From NCBI GenBank assembly GCA_020628145.1, contig JAHDFN010000009.1, positions 1 through 40,412 of the forward strand: a DNA stretch of 40,412 bases, in the 5' to 3' direction. This document shows positions 9,829 to 20,891 of this stretch, in pieces. Under the pieces are notes generated by a model. It saw only the letters and a list, made by a program, of their open reading frames with translations, was not told the DNA's origin and did no database searches. Both the position numbers and the translations under genes were made by a program. The DNA is from Saprospiraceae bacterium. GTDB taxonomy: Bacteria; Bacteroidota; Bacteroidia; Chitinophagales; Saprospiraceae. Positions within the stretch are counted from its first letter, which is position 1, and each line of letters starts with the position of its first letter.

Positions 9829-11601
9829 TTATTTTTTAATGAATTTTATTGGAGTATTATTATTGATTTTTAGAAAATACATTCCTTCTTCTAAAAAATC
9901 TGTATTGATTTGATATCTATTGGACGAAATATTTTCAAAAAGCAACTTTTTTCCAAGCATATCGAATATTTCAATTAATGAGCCCTTTTCAGTTTCTTCC
10001 GAATTTATTTCTACAGTTAGAATATCCTTACAGGGATTCGGGAATACATTTATATCCTGAATGAATTGATTGGAATGTAAACGGGCATTGTTCGTATTGA
10101 AATAAATGGAAGGACTCAGGATTGACCAACTATTTTCACACCAAGCCCTGACTCTGCATTGATAGGTAGTGCCGGGAATAAGATTCGGAATACTTCGGGA
10201 TGTATTGGTTGTGGTATAATTAGACCATGCCGAAGTACCCAGGGGGCGGTATCTGACCTGATATTTATCTGCATATGGCATTGCATCCCAACTCACCGTA
10301 ACCCTATAAGGGGTATTGACGACATAAGAAGCATTGGTAGGAGGACTACAGACGGAAGTCCTGAATTTACGAATCGGAGACATTTCCGACCATGAACCAT
10401 CCGGACATCTAGCTCTAATTCTATAATCATAAACCGTATTGGGAATCAGGCCTTCCAATGTACTTGTAGGGACAACAGAACCGGTTACCGTCCAAGTACT
10501 TGTACCGATGACACGGTGTCTGGTTTGGTATGAAATAGCATCGGGAACGGCTTGCCAGTCCAATACCGCCGTATTCGGATCGTCCAAGGCAATATTGACG
10601 GTGCTTGTATCTATGTAGCAGGTTGAGCAATGTGTCCAATCATCTACTGTTATGATTTGGTTACATCCAGGGTCATAGGCATCCGAGATTAAAAAGTATA
10701 AAGTAGTATCCCCCATAGTCGGAATAGTAAAAGTCGTATCAATATCATAGGGAAAAACCCCTAGTGAAACACCACCTTCCAATACTTCGTAATGATTAGA
10801 AACGCCGGTATTCACACCGGAGGCATTTATAGTAATCAAATAGAAATCATCCGTACTGATATTGGGTGTTGAATTGTCATTGCAGATCCTTGTGAATTCA
10901 TTGACGGTTAAAACACATAGATTCGAACAAGGAACTAACGGACCTATAGGTTGGCTGGCATTACAATTAGGGAAATCTACATCTGAGAAGGTTAGTGTAG
11001 GAGAAGAACCATCTGCAGCTAAAACAATCATTCCTCCGGTACCATAAGTAAAAATTCCAGCCAGAGTACCTCCCGCATAAACCTCGTATAAACCTTGGGT
11101 CCCACCGTTTATTGCTTCCGCATTGGTAAGGATTTCATAATAATCGTCAGTTGGATCTGCGGGTGTGCCATTATCATTGCAGTTATCTGTCAGTTGTGTT
11201 ATAGTTAGGGTACAAGTGGCGGAACAAGGATCCAGAACACTGGTCTGTTGTTCTGCAAAACAATTCGGTTCGTCGTAATCCACATAGGTGATTAATTTGC
11301 TTGTACCATCGGCAGGTAATGAGAAATATCCTCCGCTTCCATAGAAAAAAGGACCATTAATGGGAATTCCGTTTTCCATCACCCAAAATTGATTGGAGGG
11401 ACCTCCTTCTAATGGGTTTGCGTTGGCAAAAAAAACGTAGTAATCATCCGTAGGGTCAGAAAGTGTACCATTGTCGTCACAGGTTTCACTCCAACTTTCA
11501 ATGGTCATGCAGGGAATTGAAGCATCAGAGGAATAAGAGAAACTTATATTCGTAACGAATAAACATAATGAAAGTGTAACTAAAAATGACTTTTGGAACA
11601 T
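9829..11601 (-). CDS. Secreted fibronectin type III protein with T9SS type A sorting domain
   Basis: 590 aa. Three N-terminal ~100-aa repeats (C.DNGT.DPTDDYY), two FN3 domains (YQTRHRVIGTSTW, YQVRYRPLGTSAW), C-terminal INVFPNPCKDILTVE...GMYFLKI. Confidence 0.85.
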   Translation of the reverse strand: MFQKSFLVTLSLCLFVTNISFSYSSDASIPCMTIESWSETCDDNGTLSDPTDDYYVFFANANPLEGGPSNQFWVMENGIPINGPFFYGSGGYFSLPADGTSKLITYVDYDEPNCFAEQQTSVLDPCSATCTLTITQLTDNCNDNGTPADPTDDYYEILTNAEAINGGTQGLYEVYAGGTLAGIFTYGTGGMIVLAADGSSPTLTFSDVDFPNCNASQPIGPLVPCSNLCVLTVNEFTRICNDNSTPNISTDDFYLITINASGVNTGVSNHYEVLEGGVSLGVFPYDIDTTFTIPTMGDTTLYFLISDAYDPGCNQIITVDDWTHCSTCYIDTSTVNIALDDPNTAVLDWQAVPDAISYQTRHRVIGTSTWTVTGSVVPTSTLEGLIPNTVYDYRIRARCPDGSWSEMSPIRKFRTSVCSPPTNASYVVNTPYRVTVSWDAMPYADKYQVRYRPLGTSAWSNYTTTNTSRSIPNLIPGTTYQCRVRAWCENSWSILSPSIYFNTNNARLHSNQFIQDINVFPNPCKDILTVEINSEETEKGSLIEIFDMLGKKLLFENISSNRYQINTDFLEEGMYFLKINNNTPIKFIKK

Positions 11602-11630
11602 ATTAGAATAAATTTAGAGGTTAATGAAAT

Positions 11631-11656
11631 ACCGTCTCCAATTACAAGGAGGCGGT
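11631..11656. other. Stem-loop in the 5' leader of the FN3/T9SS gene
   Basis: ACCGTCTCC-AATTACAA-GGAGGCGGT, 9-bp stem with one G-U, extendable by A-T pairs. Confidence 0.6.
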
Positions 11657-11730
11657 GTTTTACAAGGTAATATATTTTATTGATAGATGCTATTCTGAAA
11701 TGTGTGTAAACCCTAAGCGTATAAGTATTA

Positions 11731-11767
11731 GATAAGAGTATGTTTAAATTTTAAACATACTCTTATC
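11731..11767. repeat. 37-bp perfect palindrome
   Basis: GATAAGAGTATGTTTAAA-T-TTTAAACATACTCTTATC, 18-bp arms. Confidence 0.9.
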
Positions 11768-11812
11768 AATTGGATCTTGTTTTTTCAAAATAGCCGGATA
11801 TAGGAATTTTAA

Positions 11813-13495
11813 CTATTTACACTCATCTGTATAAATAACAGCCGCCCTTAGATGATCGTCCGGATTGTTTTTAAGTTCTCCGTCCAGGTATTTCTGACTG
11901 AGTTCCGGGCAATCGGAATATAATTCGGCCATTTTCTTTTTGAATTTCAATACAAAACTCAAATCTCCGGTATTGTAGGCTTTTTTATCATTCGCTTTCT
12001 TTACAATGACGAATTCATCGTGGTCATCATCCGCTTTGAAATCCTTATAATAATAAATCCTATGGATTAATAAATTAACCTTATCAGACGAATAAAGTGA
12101 TTCATAAAGAATGTCTTTTCCTGAAGTCATCAGGCCGGCACCTAATCCGGCAGGTCTGTCGGAAGCATATGTCTTTCCATTGAATGAAAAGCCTTTAACC
12201 GAAGAAGGGTTCAAGTCACTGACGACCTGTTGTCCGTTTTTCTCATAATGGAATTGTACCCCACCTTTTGAAGCGGCCCCGAAAGTCGGGGTACTCAAAT
12301 TCCCGTCAGGAACGACGAATGTACCTTCATATTTATTACCTGCCTTATCAATCATATAACCTTCGGAAGAAGCTTCGTTGGTATTTGAAAAACCGCCGGA
12401 ATTGCTACTCATTCCATCTACATATCCACCCCTGAATCCTGAATCCGGAGCGACGACCTGATCCAATAATGGGGAATATCTACGGGTTTCTACTTCATTC
12501 AAAGCGAAGAGTTCTTCCAGTTTTTCAATTTTCTTCATGATGTCTTTTGCCCTGTTGTTTTTGAAGTCGCACTTATCGGCTTCTGTACAATAACCTTTGG
12601 CGGCGTCCAACATGTCCAACCAATATGCCGTACGAGCCATATTGATAGTGGCGGCATGGTAGATTTTCTTTTCCTTTTTATCATTATGATCGTACTTTTC
12701 CCGAACCGATTTCCAATATTCGAAAGCAGGCTGCACTTCTTTTTTTACTCCGTCCAATGCATCAGTTGGGCCAAGACCTTCAAATGCCCGGGCAACCAAA
12801 GCCGCCATGTCGGCAAAACCTTTTTCCTCATCATGTTTTTTGACCGTCAACAATTGGTATTTCCCGTTCTTAACCCTGTAGTCATATTTAGCTAATGCAT
12901 TCATACTGATATTGTGAACACCTTGGGATAGCACTTCCTTGAGTTTTCCGGATACATAGGAACGACCGTATTTTTTCCAATTATCATTAAGGGCCTTTGT
13001 CGTTTTATGCCCTTTTTTATAAGTAATGGTCTGTTCCCCGGAAATGGTTTTTTCTTCCAATACATTTCCATTGAGATCCTTCATGACGAAATTGACCGGG
13101 AAAAATGTTTTTACAACAATGTAGTATTCTTTCCATTTGGTCTCTTTGCCATCTTTGTCCTTTTTTACCTTATCTTCCGAAAGGGTTTCGGTGCTGATAT
13201 TTTCGATGGTCCCCAAACTTACTTCCATATTGAAATGGCCGCCATTTTTGACTCTTTGCATTCCATCGAATTTGAAGTATGCATCCAAATAAGTATTGGG
13301 TGATATATTTAGGAATGAAAAATCGGAACGAGAACCATAAAGACTTGTTGAATAAGTGGTGAAATCTTTTGGTAATGGTTGGCTGGGTAATTTGATGTAA
13401 GATAATTTTACAGGTTCGTCTCCTAATTTTTGAGCAGAAAGATTAAAAGAGAAAAACAGGAAAATCATGGTTAATGAGAAGAGTGTTTTTTTCAT
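11813..13495 (-). CDS. Hypothetical exported protein
   Basis: 560 aa, signal peptide MKKTLFSLTMIFLFFSFNLSAQ; no family recognised. Confidence 0.8.
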   Translation of the reverse strand: MKKTLFSLTMIFLFFSFNLSAQKLGDEPVKLSYIKLPSQPLPKDFTTYSTSLYGSRSDFSFLNISPNTYLDAYFKFDGMQRVKNGGHFNMEVSLGTIENISTETLSEDKVKKDKDGKETKWKEYYIVVKTFFPVNFVMKDLNGNVLEEKTISGEQTITYKKGHKTTKALNDNWKKYGRSYVSGKLKEVLSQGVHNISMNALAKYDYRVKNGKYQLLTVKKHDEEKGFADMAALVARAFEGLGPTDALDGVKKEVQPAFEYWKSVREKYDHNDKKEKKIYHAATINMARTAYWLDMLDAAKGYCTEADKCDFKNNRAKDIMKKIEKLEELFALNEVETRRYSPLLDQVVAPDSGFRGGYVDGMSSNSGGFSNTNEASSEGYMIDKAGNKYEGTFVVPDGNLSTPTFGAASKGGVQFHYEKNGQQVVSDLNPSSVKGFSFNGKTYASDRPAGLGAGLMTSGKDILYESLYSSDKVNLLIHRIYYYKDFKADDDHDEFVIVKKANDKKAYNTGDLSFVLKFKKKMAELYSDCPELSQKYLDGELKNNPDDHLRAAVIYTDECK

Positions 13496-13684
13496 TTTTG
13501 TTATAAGTTAAATAATTGATTAATGAGATTTGTAATATTGAAGTTGTTCAAATTAGATTTAAGTAAATCCGAATGCAAAGATACTTAATTTTCATCTGCT
13601 TTTTGAATAGGTGAAAGTTAAAGATATTAATACCTAAAAATGGATTATAAGCTAATTGATGATGTTTTTAATCCGATGAATTAT

Positions 13685-15622
13685 TTAAAAGTTAGGATCA
13701 ACGACACCGTATTTCTTGGCGGATTGTTTATCTTTTTCTTTGGCAGGAATATTGTTCATCGCATTATGTATTTTTGCCCTTTCTAAAAAATATCTTCCGT
13801 TTTCGGAATCAAAAGAAATGGCTTTGTTCAAGTCGTCTAATGCGTCCTGTAGATTCCCTAATATCCTATTGGTTAGTCCTCTCTCAAAAATTATTTCAGG
13901 ATTATAAGGATCTATTTCCATATAAGTATTGTAGTCCTTTAATGCTTCAGGATAATTTTTTTGTGTCTGGTGTAATAAAGACCGGTTCAGGAATACATTT
14001 TTATTTTTCGGATTGAGTTCTTCTGCTTTATTGAAATCTATTATGGCCTTGTCGAATTGGCTCAAAACACAATAGGTAGCACCTCTGTTGATATGTGCTT
14101 CATCCAATTCCGGTTTTAATTCTATAGCCTTATTGAAATCGGCAAGGGCTTCATTGTGTTTGTTCTGATCGAAATACAATCTTCCTCGGTTGACATAGGT
14201 TTCACCATAATCGGGATTAATGGAAAGAGCTTTGTTGTAATCCTTTAATGCGGCATTCAGATTGCCTTGCTCTTTTAAATAATACCCCCTGTTTCTGTAA
14301 GGAAGACTTGATTTGTCATTGTTGCTTTCTATAACCTGTGTCCATAATGTCTCACCATTTTTCCAAATGCCATTTTGCTTCCAAGTCATCCCTGCAAAAA
14401 TCAAAAGATAAATTACTGCAAAAATTAAAATGCCGTTTTTTAAATTCGGTTTATTATTCATTAAATAATTCAGGCCGTAGGCCAGAATGAAAAATAATCC
14501 GAAGTAAGGAATATATGTAAAACGATCCGCTAGGAATCCTTGCCCTGCTCCCAGGAATTGCAAAACAAAAACAATATTCAAAAAGAAAAATGCCAAACCG
14601 AAAACCAACCATCTAATGTCTTTTTGATAAGCCCTGAGAATTATTCCTAAAAATGCAATGAATCCAAGTGGGGCGACATAGAATAATGTGGACAGGGTTT
14701 GGGGGTAGGGGTATAATGGCGACATTTTCCAAGGGAAAATAAATTTCCCCAAATATGTACACAAGGAATACGATCCGATTAAAAACCTTTCAGGTAATGA
14801 AAAAATAACATTCTCTTCATTATAATCGGCTAATGTGTTATGACTGTATAATAAATAAACACCTAATAATCCGGATAGTAGGGAGAGAAGGAAAAAAGGT
14901 ACTTTTTCCTTTATTACTTTTTGATCAGATAAGGGACGGTTAAAATAATAATCTACTAGAACCAATGTGAGTGGAAATGCAACAGATTGTATTTTGGAAA
15001 ATAATGCAAGGATGAAAAGTAATATGGTGATTCCGAAATAAAACTTTTTCTTATGTTCGCTTTGTAGGTATCTTATATAATAAAAAAGTGCAGAAAAATA
15101 GAATGCACCCATCAAAACATCCTTTCTTTCCGTAACCCAAGCGACGGATTCCACCCGCATGGGATGTATGCCGAAAAGCAATGCGGCAAATGCGGCAATC
15201 ATCGGATTGAGTTTTAATAACAATAAAACCCTATATGCGAAAAATACAGAGATAAGGTGTAATATCAGATTCGTGAAATGGAATACTTTGGGATTTAATC
15301 CGAAAAGCGCATTTTCAATGGCGAAAGTAAAAATAGATAAAGGATTATATCCACCCATTACGGTTTCCGTAAATATGGCTTTGATGCTGGGCCAGTCAAA
15401 AACAACTACGTTTTTATTTTCCAATAAGTTCTTAGGGTCGTCCCAATTGACAAAATCATTCCAAAGGGAAGGAATGAAAGCAACAAAGGTGATAAGTAAG
15501 ACGGCAGCAATCGGAAAAAATAATGATTGATCTTTCCAAAATGGATTATTATTGATTTTGGATTTTATCTGTTTTTGCTGTTGCTTTTTCTTTTTCGATT
15601 TTTTAGCCTTTTTATTGCTCAT
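13685..15622 (-). CDS. TPR protein with N-terminal polytopic membrane domain (TMTC-like/GT-C)
   Basis: 645 aa. FVNWDDPKNLLENKNV, FGIHPMRVESVAWVTERKDVLMGAFY and LADRFTYIPYFGLF are typical of TMTC-like proteins. C-terminal TPR units (ALKDYNKALSINPDYGETYVNRG). Confidence 0.85.
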   Translation of the reverse strand: MSNKKAKKSKKKKQQQKQIKSKINNNPFWKDQSLFFPIAAVLLITFVAFIPSLWNDFVNWDDPKNLLENKNVVVFDWPSIKAIFTETVMGGYNPLSIFTFAIENALFGLNPKVFHFTNLILHLISVFFAYRVLLLLKLNPMIAAFAALLFGIHPMRVESVAWVTERKDVLMGAFYFSALFYYIRYLQSEHKKKFYFGITILLFILALFSKIQSVAFPLTLVLVDYYFNRPLSDQKVIKEKVPFFLLSLLSGLLGVYLLYSHNTLADYNEENVIFSLPERFLIGSYSLCTYLGKFIFPWKMSPLYPYPQTLSTLFYVAPLGFIAFLGIILRAYQKDIRWLVFGLAFFFLNIVFVLQFLGAGQGFLADRFTYIPYFGLFFILAYGLNYLMNNKPNLKNGILIFAVIYLLIFAGMTWKQNGIWKNGETLWTQVIESNNDKSSLPYRNRGYYLKEQGNLNAALKDYNKALSINPDYGETYVNRGRLYFDQNKHNEALADFNKAIELKPELDEAHINRGATYCVLSQFDKAIIDFNKAEELNPKNKNVFLNRSLLHQTQKNYPEALKDYNTYMEIDPYNPEIIFERGLTNRILGNLQDALDDLNKAISFDSENGRYFLERAKIHNAMNNIPAKEKDKQSAKKYGVVDPNF

Positions 15623-15715
15623 TGAACCTTTCGATTAATTGGATGAGATAAGTCTTTTAGAAAATGAGTAGTAGGTCAGTGTGTGGACAAAGCTAATAAA
15701 TTCCAATGAATCTTG

Positions 15716-16165
15716 TTACAATATGTTTTCTTCCATCCAGGTCTCTAGGGCCAATTGTTGGAAATGTGCATTGGTTTTCGGACGGATTATGAATTTGCCA
15801 CTTTTACCTTTCATGAAAACATTCCTATCATAAATATTGCAATTGCCATTCAGTTTTTTTCCAGGCTGATGGACGGAAACCAATTCCGAAAGAAGTTTTT
15901 TTAATTCTTGGATTTTTTTTCGGGGAAGGGTCTTATTGAATTTCCGACCATCATAACCTTTGTACTTGATGGTATAGTCTCGATATCCTTTTTTCTTCAA
16001 TATTATTTTATCGGTTCCTACGATTGCTGTTCCATAGCCACCGTGATATGTTATCTCCATTTTGATCTTCCGATCATTTTGGAAAATGTCATTCAACTGT
16101 TTTTGTTCGTTATCTGCCAAGGAGAAAAATCCTATGGAAAGCAGAAGAATATAAAGGAAGTTCAT
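15716..16165 (-). CDS. Hypothetical exported protein
   Basis: Start set at MNFLYILLLSIGFFSLA (signal-peptide-like). The ORF-track start at 16216 falls inside the groEL terminator hairpin. Confidence 0.7.
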   Translation of the reverse strand: MNFLYILLLSIGFFSLADNEQKQLNDIFQNDRKIKMEITYHGGYGTAIVGTDKIILKKKGYRDYTIKYKGYDGRKFNKTLPRKKIQELKKLLSELVSVHQPGKKLNGNCNIYDRNVFMKGKSGKFIIRPKTNAHFQQLALETWMEENIL

Positions 16166-16195
16166 GTATTGCAATTTAATCGGGATAAAAATACA

Positions 16196-16225
16196 ATAAA
16201 AAACACCCTGCCGCAATACGGCAGG
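16196..16225 (-). terminator. groESL terminator
   Basis: Minus strand CCTGCCG-TATTG-CGGCAGG followed by GTGTTTTTTATTG, just past the groEL stop. Confidence 0.85.
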
Positions 16226-16261
16226 ATGTATAGAGTATTTTCATGATCTCTGTTGGCAAGA

Positions 16262-17908
<1,647 letters not shown>

Positions 17909-17996
17909 TTATGTTTTTTATGAAGTCGTTTAAGAATGGATCGTTAAATAACTTCCAATTAATTAGAATGAATTAAAAAAATAAATCGAATGGATC

Positions 17997-18269
17997 TTAT
18001 CCGAGGATGACAAGGATGTCATCTTCTCTCATAATGAGATAATCTTTTCCTTCATAGGATAATTCCTGACCGGCATATTTGCCGTAAAGGACAGTATCTC
18101 CTTTTTTGACGGTCATATCATTACCATCCTTACCGGGGCCTACTGCCACGATTTTTCCTTTCTGTGGTTTTTCCTTGGCCGTATCCGGAATGATGATTCC
18201 TCCGGCTGTTTTTGCTTCAGCGGCAGAAGGCTGAACAACCACACGATCATTAATCGGTTTCAATTTCAT
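17997..18269 (-). CDS. groS: Co-chaperonin GroES
   Basis: 90 aa. [46 protein letters not shown]. Confidence 0.99.
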   Translation of the reverse strand: MKLKPINDRVVVQPSAAEAKTAGGIIIPDTAKEKPQKGKIVAVGPGKDGNDMTVKKGDTVLYGKYAGQELSYEGKDYLIMREDDILVILG

Positions 18270-18512
18270 TTTAATTATGTTTTTGTCTCAATTAAATTAA
18301 ATAATAGAAGTGATTTGAATTGATATGGTATATCTATCATGCATTGTGCCAATCGGTTTTTACTGCCATTATTACAGTTTCGGAACATTTTTCGGAAAAT
18401 TTGGACTGACAATTTTTCAAACCTGCTGCAAAAGTAACAGTTTGAATGGAATTTGCAACCGACTCGCTGATAATTGGGAAGAAGAAGGGGGAAAGGAAAG
18501 AAGAAGTAAAGG

Positions 18513-18544
18513 AAAACGCCTTCCGGAAACCCGGAAGGCGTTTT
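18513..18544 (-). terminator. secG terminator
   Basis: AAAACGCCTTCCGG-AAAC-CCGGAAGGCGTTTT, 14-bp perfect stem, between secG and groES. Confidence 0.88.
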
Positions 18545-18572
18545 ATGATTATTGCTGTTTATGATTCTTAGC

Positions 18573-18800
18573 CTATGCGAAATAACTGGCTGTTACACAA
18601 AGTACGAAAAGAGCAATCGCACAGTACCAAGTGAATTTTTCAATGAAATCACCCGATTTCGCAGCACCGAACATTTGGTTGGCTCCTCCTCCTCCGAAAG
18701 TGGAATCCAAGCCACCTCCTTTGGGGTTCTGTATTAGAACGGCTCCCATAAGAAGTATGCATACTATCGCAATCGCAATTGTTATTAATGTAATGGCCAT
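18573..18800 (-). CDS. secG: Preprotein translocase subunit SecG
   Basis: 75 aa. VLIQNPKGGGLDSTFGGGGANQMFGAAKSGDFIEKFTW. Confidence 0.95.
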   Translation of the reverse strand: MAITLITIAIAIVCILLMGAVLIQNPKGGGLDSTFGGGGANQMFGAAKSGDFIEKFTWYCAIALFVLCVTASYFA

Positions 18801-18802
18801 AA

Positions 18803-20425
18803 CTATTTCTTCTTAATTTTTTTATTGATTTTTTCAATGCGAACCGCAAAGTAACCGCTTTTTTCTGGAAATTTCAAACTTAAACGCTTATACATTTTTA
18901 GAGCTTTCTTGTATCTACCCTGCTCAATCAGTATTTTAGCCAATGTTTCAGATACGATATCTTCCTTTTCCCTAAGGCTTTCTTCTGCGAGTTCAAAGAC
19001 TTTCCTTTTACGTAATTGCTCTTTGAGTTTTTCCTGTTCTTTGGCTTTGACAACCTTCATCAATGGTTTTTCTACCCGGGTTGAAGTCTTCTTCTTTTTC
19101 CGTTCTTTTTTCTTCTTTTTTTTCTTCTTCTTTCCCGAAGGTTTCGCTAGGGGTTCAAGTTTGGATACCTTATCGATGTCTTTGATTTTGGATTTTTCCA
19201 AGATCTGTTCCTCGTCTGGGTTATTCAAAGATGGGGTAGGGGCTTTGGTTTGTTTTAACCAACTGGAAAAAGAAACCTTGGGCATAGGGCCTTGTTTTGT
19301 CGGAGGAGTGGGTTCTTCCGACACCTCTTCTACTAATTCATTGTCGCTCTCTGTTTTTTGATTTTCCTGTTCCAGGATCAATCTATCCAAGGCTTCCTTG
19401 ATCCCCTGATCTATTTCATCTTCATGAGAAAAAACCTCGATTGTTGCTTCGTTTTCGGATAGTTCCCTACGAGGGAATTCCATTGGTGGTATGATCGGAA
19501 GGTCGAATAATTTCCGGAAAGCAGGGGGGACTTGTTCCTCTACATGGACTTGAAACCCTTGCTTCAAAAAAGAATAATCAATGGAAGGTGGAATCATAGG
19601 AAAGAATAATTCCGGAATTGGATCATTTTTCTTTGTTACGATTTCCGAGGGAACCCATCGTCGGTATTCGACAAGGGGAGGAATGGGGGGATACAGAAGA
19701 ACAGGTGGTTTTTCCTTTTCAATTTTTTCAGAAGGTTCTTCTTTTGTTGTCTTTTTTACTAATGATGGCTCGACTTTAGGCGGTACGACCGGTAAAATAA
19801 GAACCTTTGCAGGAATGACCGACTCGGTTTCATCAGCCGAAGCATTTCCTTCTTCAATCAGCTCATCCTCGGCTTCCTCAAATAAATCATCCAAATCTTG
19901 AATCTCGCTATCCTTATCCGAACCGATAGCCAATTCCAAAGGAGGAATCGGTGAAATATTTTCTTTTTTCTTTATTTCTTTTTCCAAACCTGTCGTGAAA
20001 TCCAAAACGGGTAAATCTAAAACAGGATCAGTTTCGGTATTGTGTTTCAAATCAAGGAATTCGATTTCATTTTCTTCTCTGGCGTGTTTCTTTTGGAGTA
20101 TTTCATATAAATTACTCCTATCGAGAGAATAGGCCGCTGCCATTTTCAGATTTCTATCCTGATCGTTGTTGTTGTCTATCCTGCTTTTGATATATAGGAG
20201 ATATCTCAGGTTTTGACAATAAGGATACTGTACTACAAGGGTCTTTAATTCCTGGTAGGAAATCCTATATAAGAGAGAAGGATCATTCAGATATTTAGGA
20301 AAAGCGTCCGGATTCACAATTTTGGATTTTTTCCAAAGTTTCCAAAATACAAATAATTCATATGAAAAAACAGTCCTACCATTTTCCAAAAGCTTTTTGA
20401 AAGATATCCTGTGCAATCTGATCAT
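18803..20425 (-). CDS. Hypothetical low-complexity protein with TPR-like C-terminus
   Basis: Up to 540 aa, Pro/Glu-rich middle, poly-Lys tract, C-terminal ETLAKILIEQGRYKKALKMYKRLSLKFPEKSGYFA. True start may be GTG near 20317, since the longest ORF overlaps lptE. Confidence 0.75.
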   Translation of the reverse strand: MIRLHRISFKKLLENGRTVFSYELFVFWKLWKKSKIVNPDAFPKYLNDPSLLYRISYQELKTLVVQYPYCQNLRYLLYIKSRIDNNNDQDRNLKMAAAYSLDRSNLYEILQKKHAREENEIEFLDLKHNTETDPVLDLPVLDFTTGLEKEIKKKENISPIPPLELAIGSDKDSEIQDLDDLFEEAEDELIEEGNASADETESVIPAKVLILPVVPPKVEPSLVKKTTKEEPSEKIEKEKPPVLLYPPIPPLVEYRRWVPSEIVTKKNDPIPELFFPMIPPSIDYSFLKQGFQVHVEEQVPPAFRKLFDLPIIPPMEFPRRELSENEATIEVFSHEDEIDQGIKEALDRLILEQENQKTESDNELVEEVSEEPTPPTKQGPMPKVSFSSWLKQTKAPTPSLNNPDEEQILEKSKIKDIDKVSKLEPLAKPSGKKKKKKKKKERKKKKTSTRVEKPLMKVVKAKEQEKLKEQLRKRKVFELAEESLREKEDIVSETLAKILIEQGRYKKALKMYKRLSLKFPEKSGYFAVRIEKINKKIKKK

Positions 20426-20885
20426 ATATCTGATTGATCAGGTCTTCCTGTACATCCAATAGGTTCTGATCCGAAGGAAATTCCAAATCATGGGAAAAAG
20501 CCTGAGTCCAGTTCAGGCTTTCATCTTCATTGTCGATAAAATCGACTGAAATTCTGATAGTCAACCGACTGAATTGAGTTTGTTCACCTGCTGTTGGAGC
20601 TACTGCCGTTACCCTGAAATCCTGAATAACTCCCTCGAATTCCAAGTCAGGATTGGTTTCCGAGTACACCAAACGGGTATCCCTTCTTACCTTGTCCCTG
20701 AATAATTCTGAAAAATCAATGCCCAATTCAGGAGGAGAACTGGGGGCATTGTTGGAGAATTGTTCTACATAGTAGGTATCTGCATATGGAGGAATATTGA
20801 TATCCCCTAGTTTGACGCTACAAGTAGCGGCAACGCAAATCAATGCAAGAGGTAGCCATATGAATGATATTCTTCGTATTCCCAT
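20376..20885 (-). CDS. lptE: LptE-family LPS assembly lipoprotein
   Basis: 169 aa, lipobox-like ICVAATC, SVKLGDINIPPYADTYYVEQF, placed between a sigma-54 activator and secG. Confidence 0.85.
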   Translation of the reverse strand: MGIRRISFIWLPLALICVAATCSVKLGDINIPPYADTYYVEQFSNNAPSSPPELGIDFSELFRDKVRRDTRLVYSETNPDLEFEGVIQDFRVTAVAPTAGEQTQFSRLTIRISVDFIDNEDESLNWTQAFSHDLEFPSDQNLLDVQEDLINQIYDQIAQDIFQKAFGKW

Positions 20886-20891
20886 TTCGAA

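Noticed and set aside
15908-16246. 112-aa plus-strand ORF crossing the groEL terminator
   Set aside because: Overlaps the 166-aa minus ORF and a terminator hairpin; no coding evidence.
19080-19140. Pyrimidine-rich CTT/TTC tract
   Set aside because: Explained as the poly-Lys codons of the minus-strand disordered protein; not an independent repeat element.
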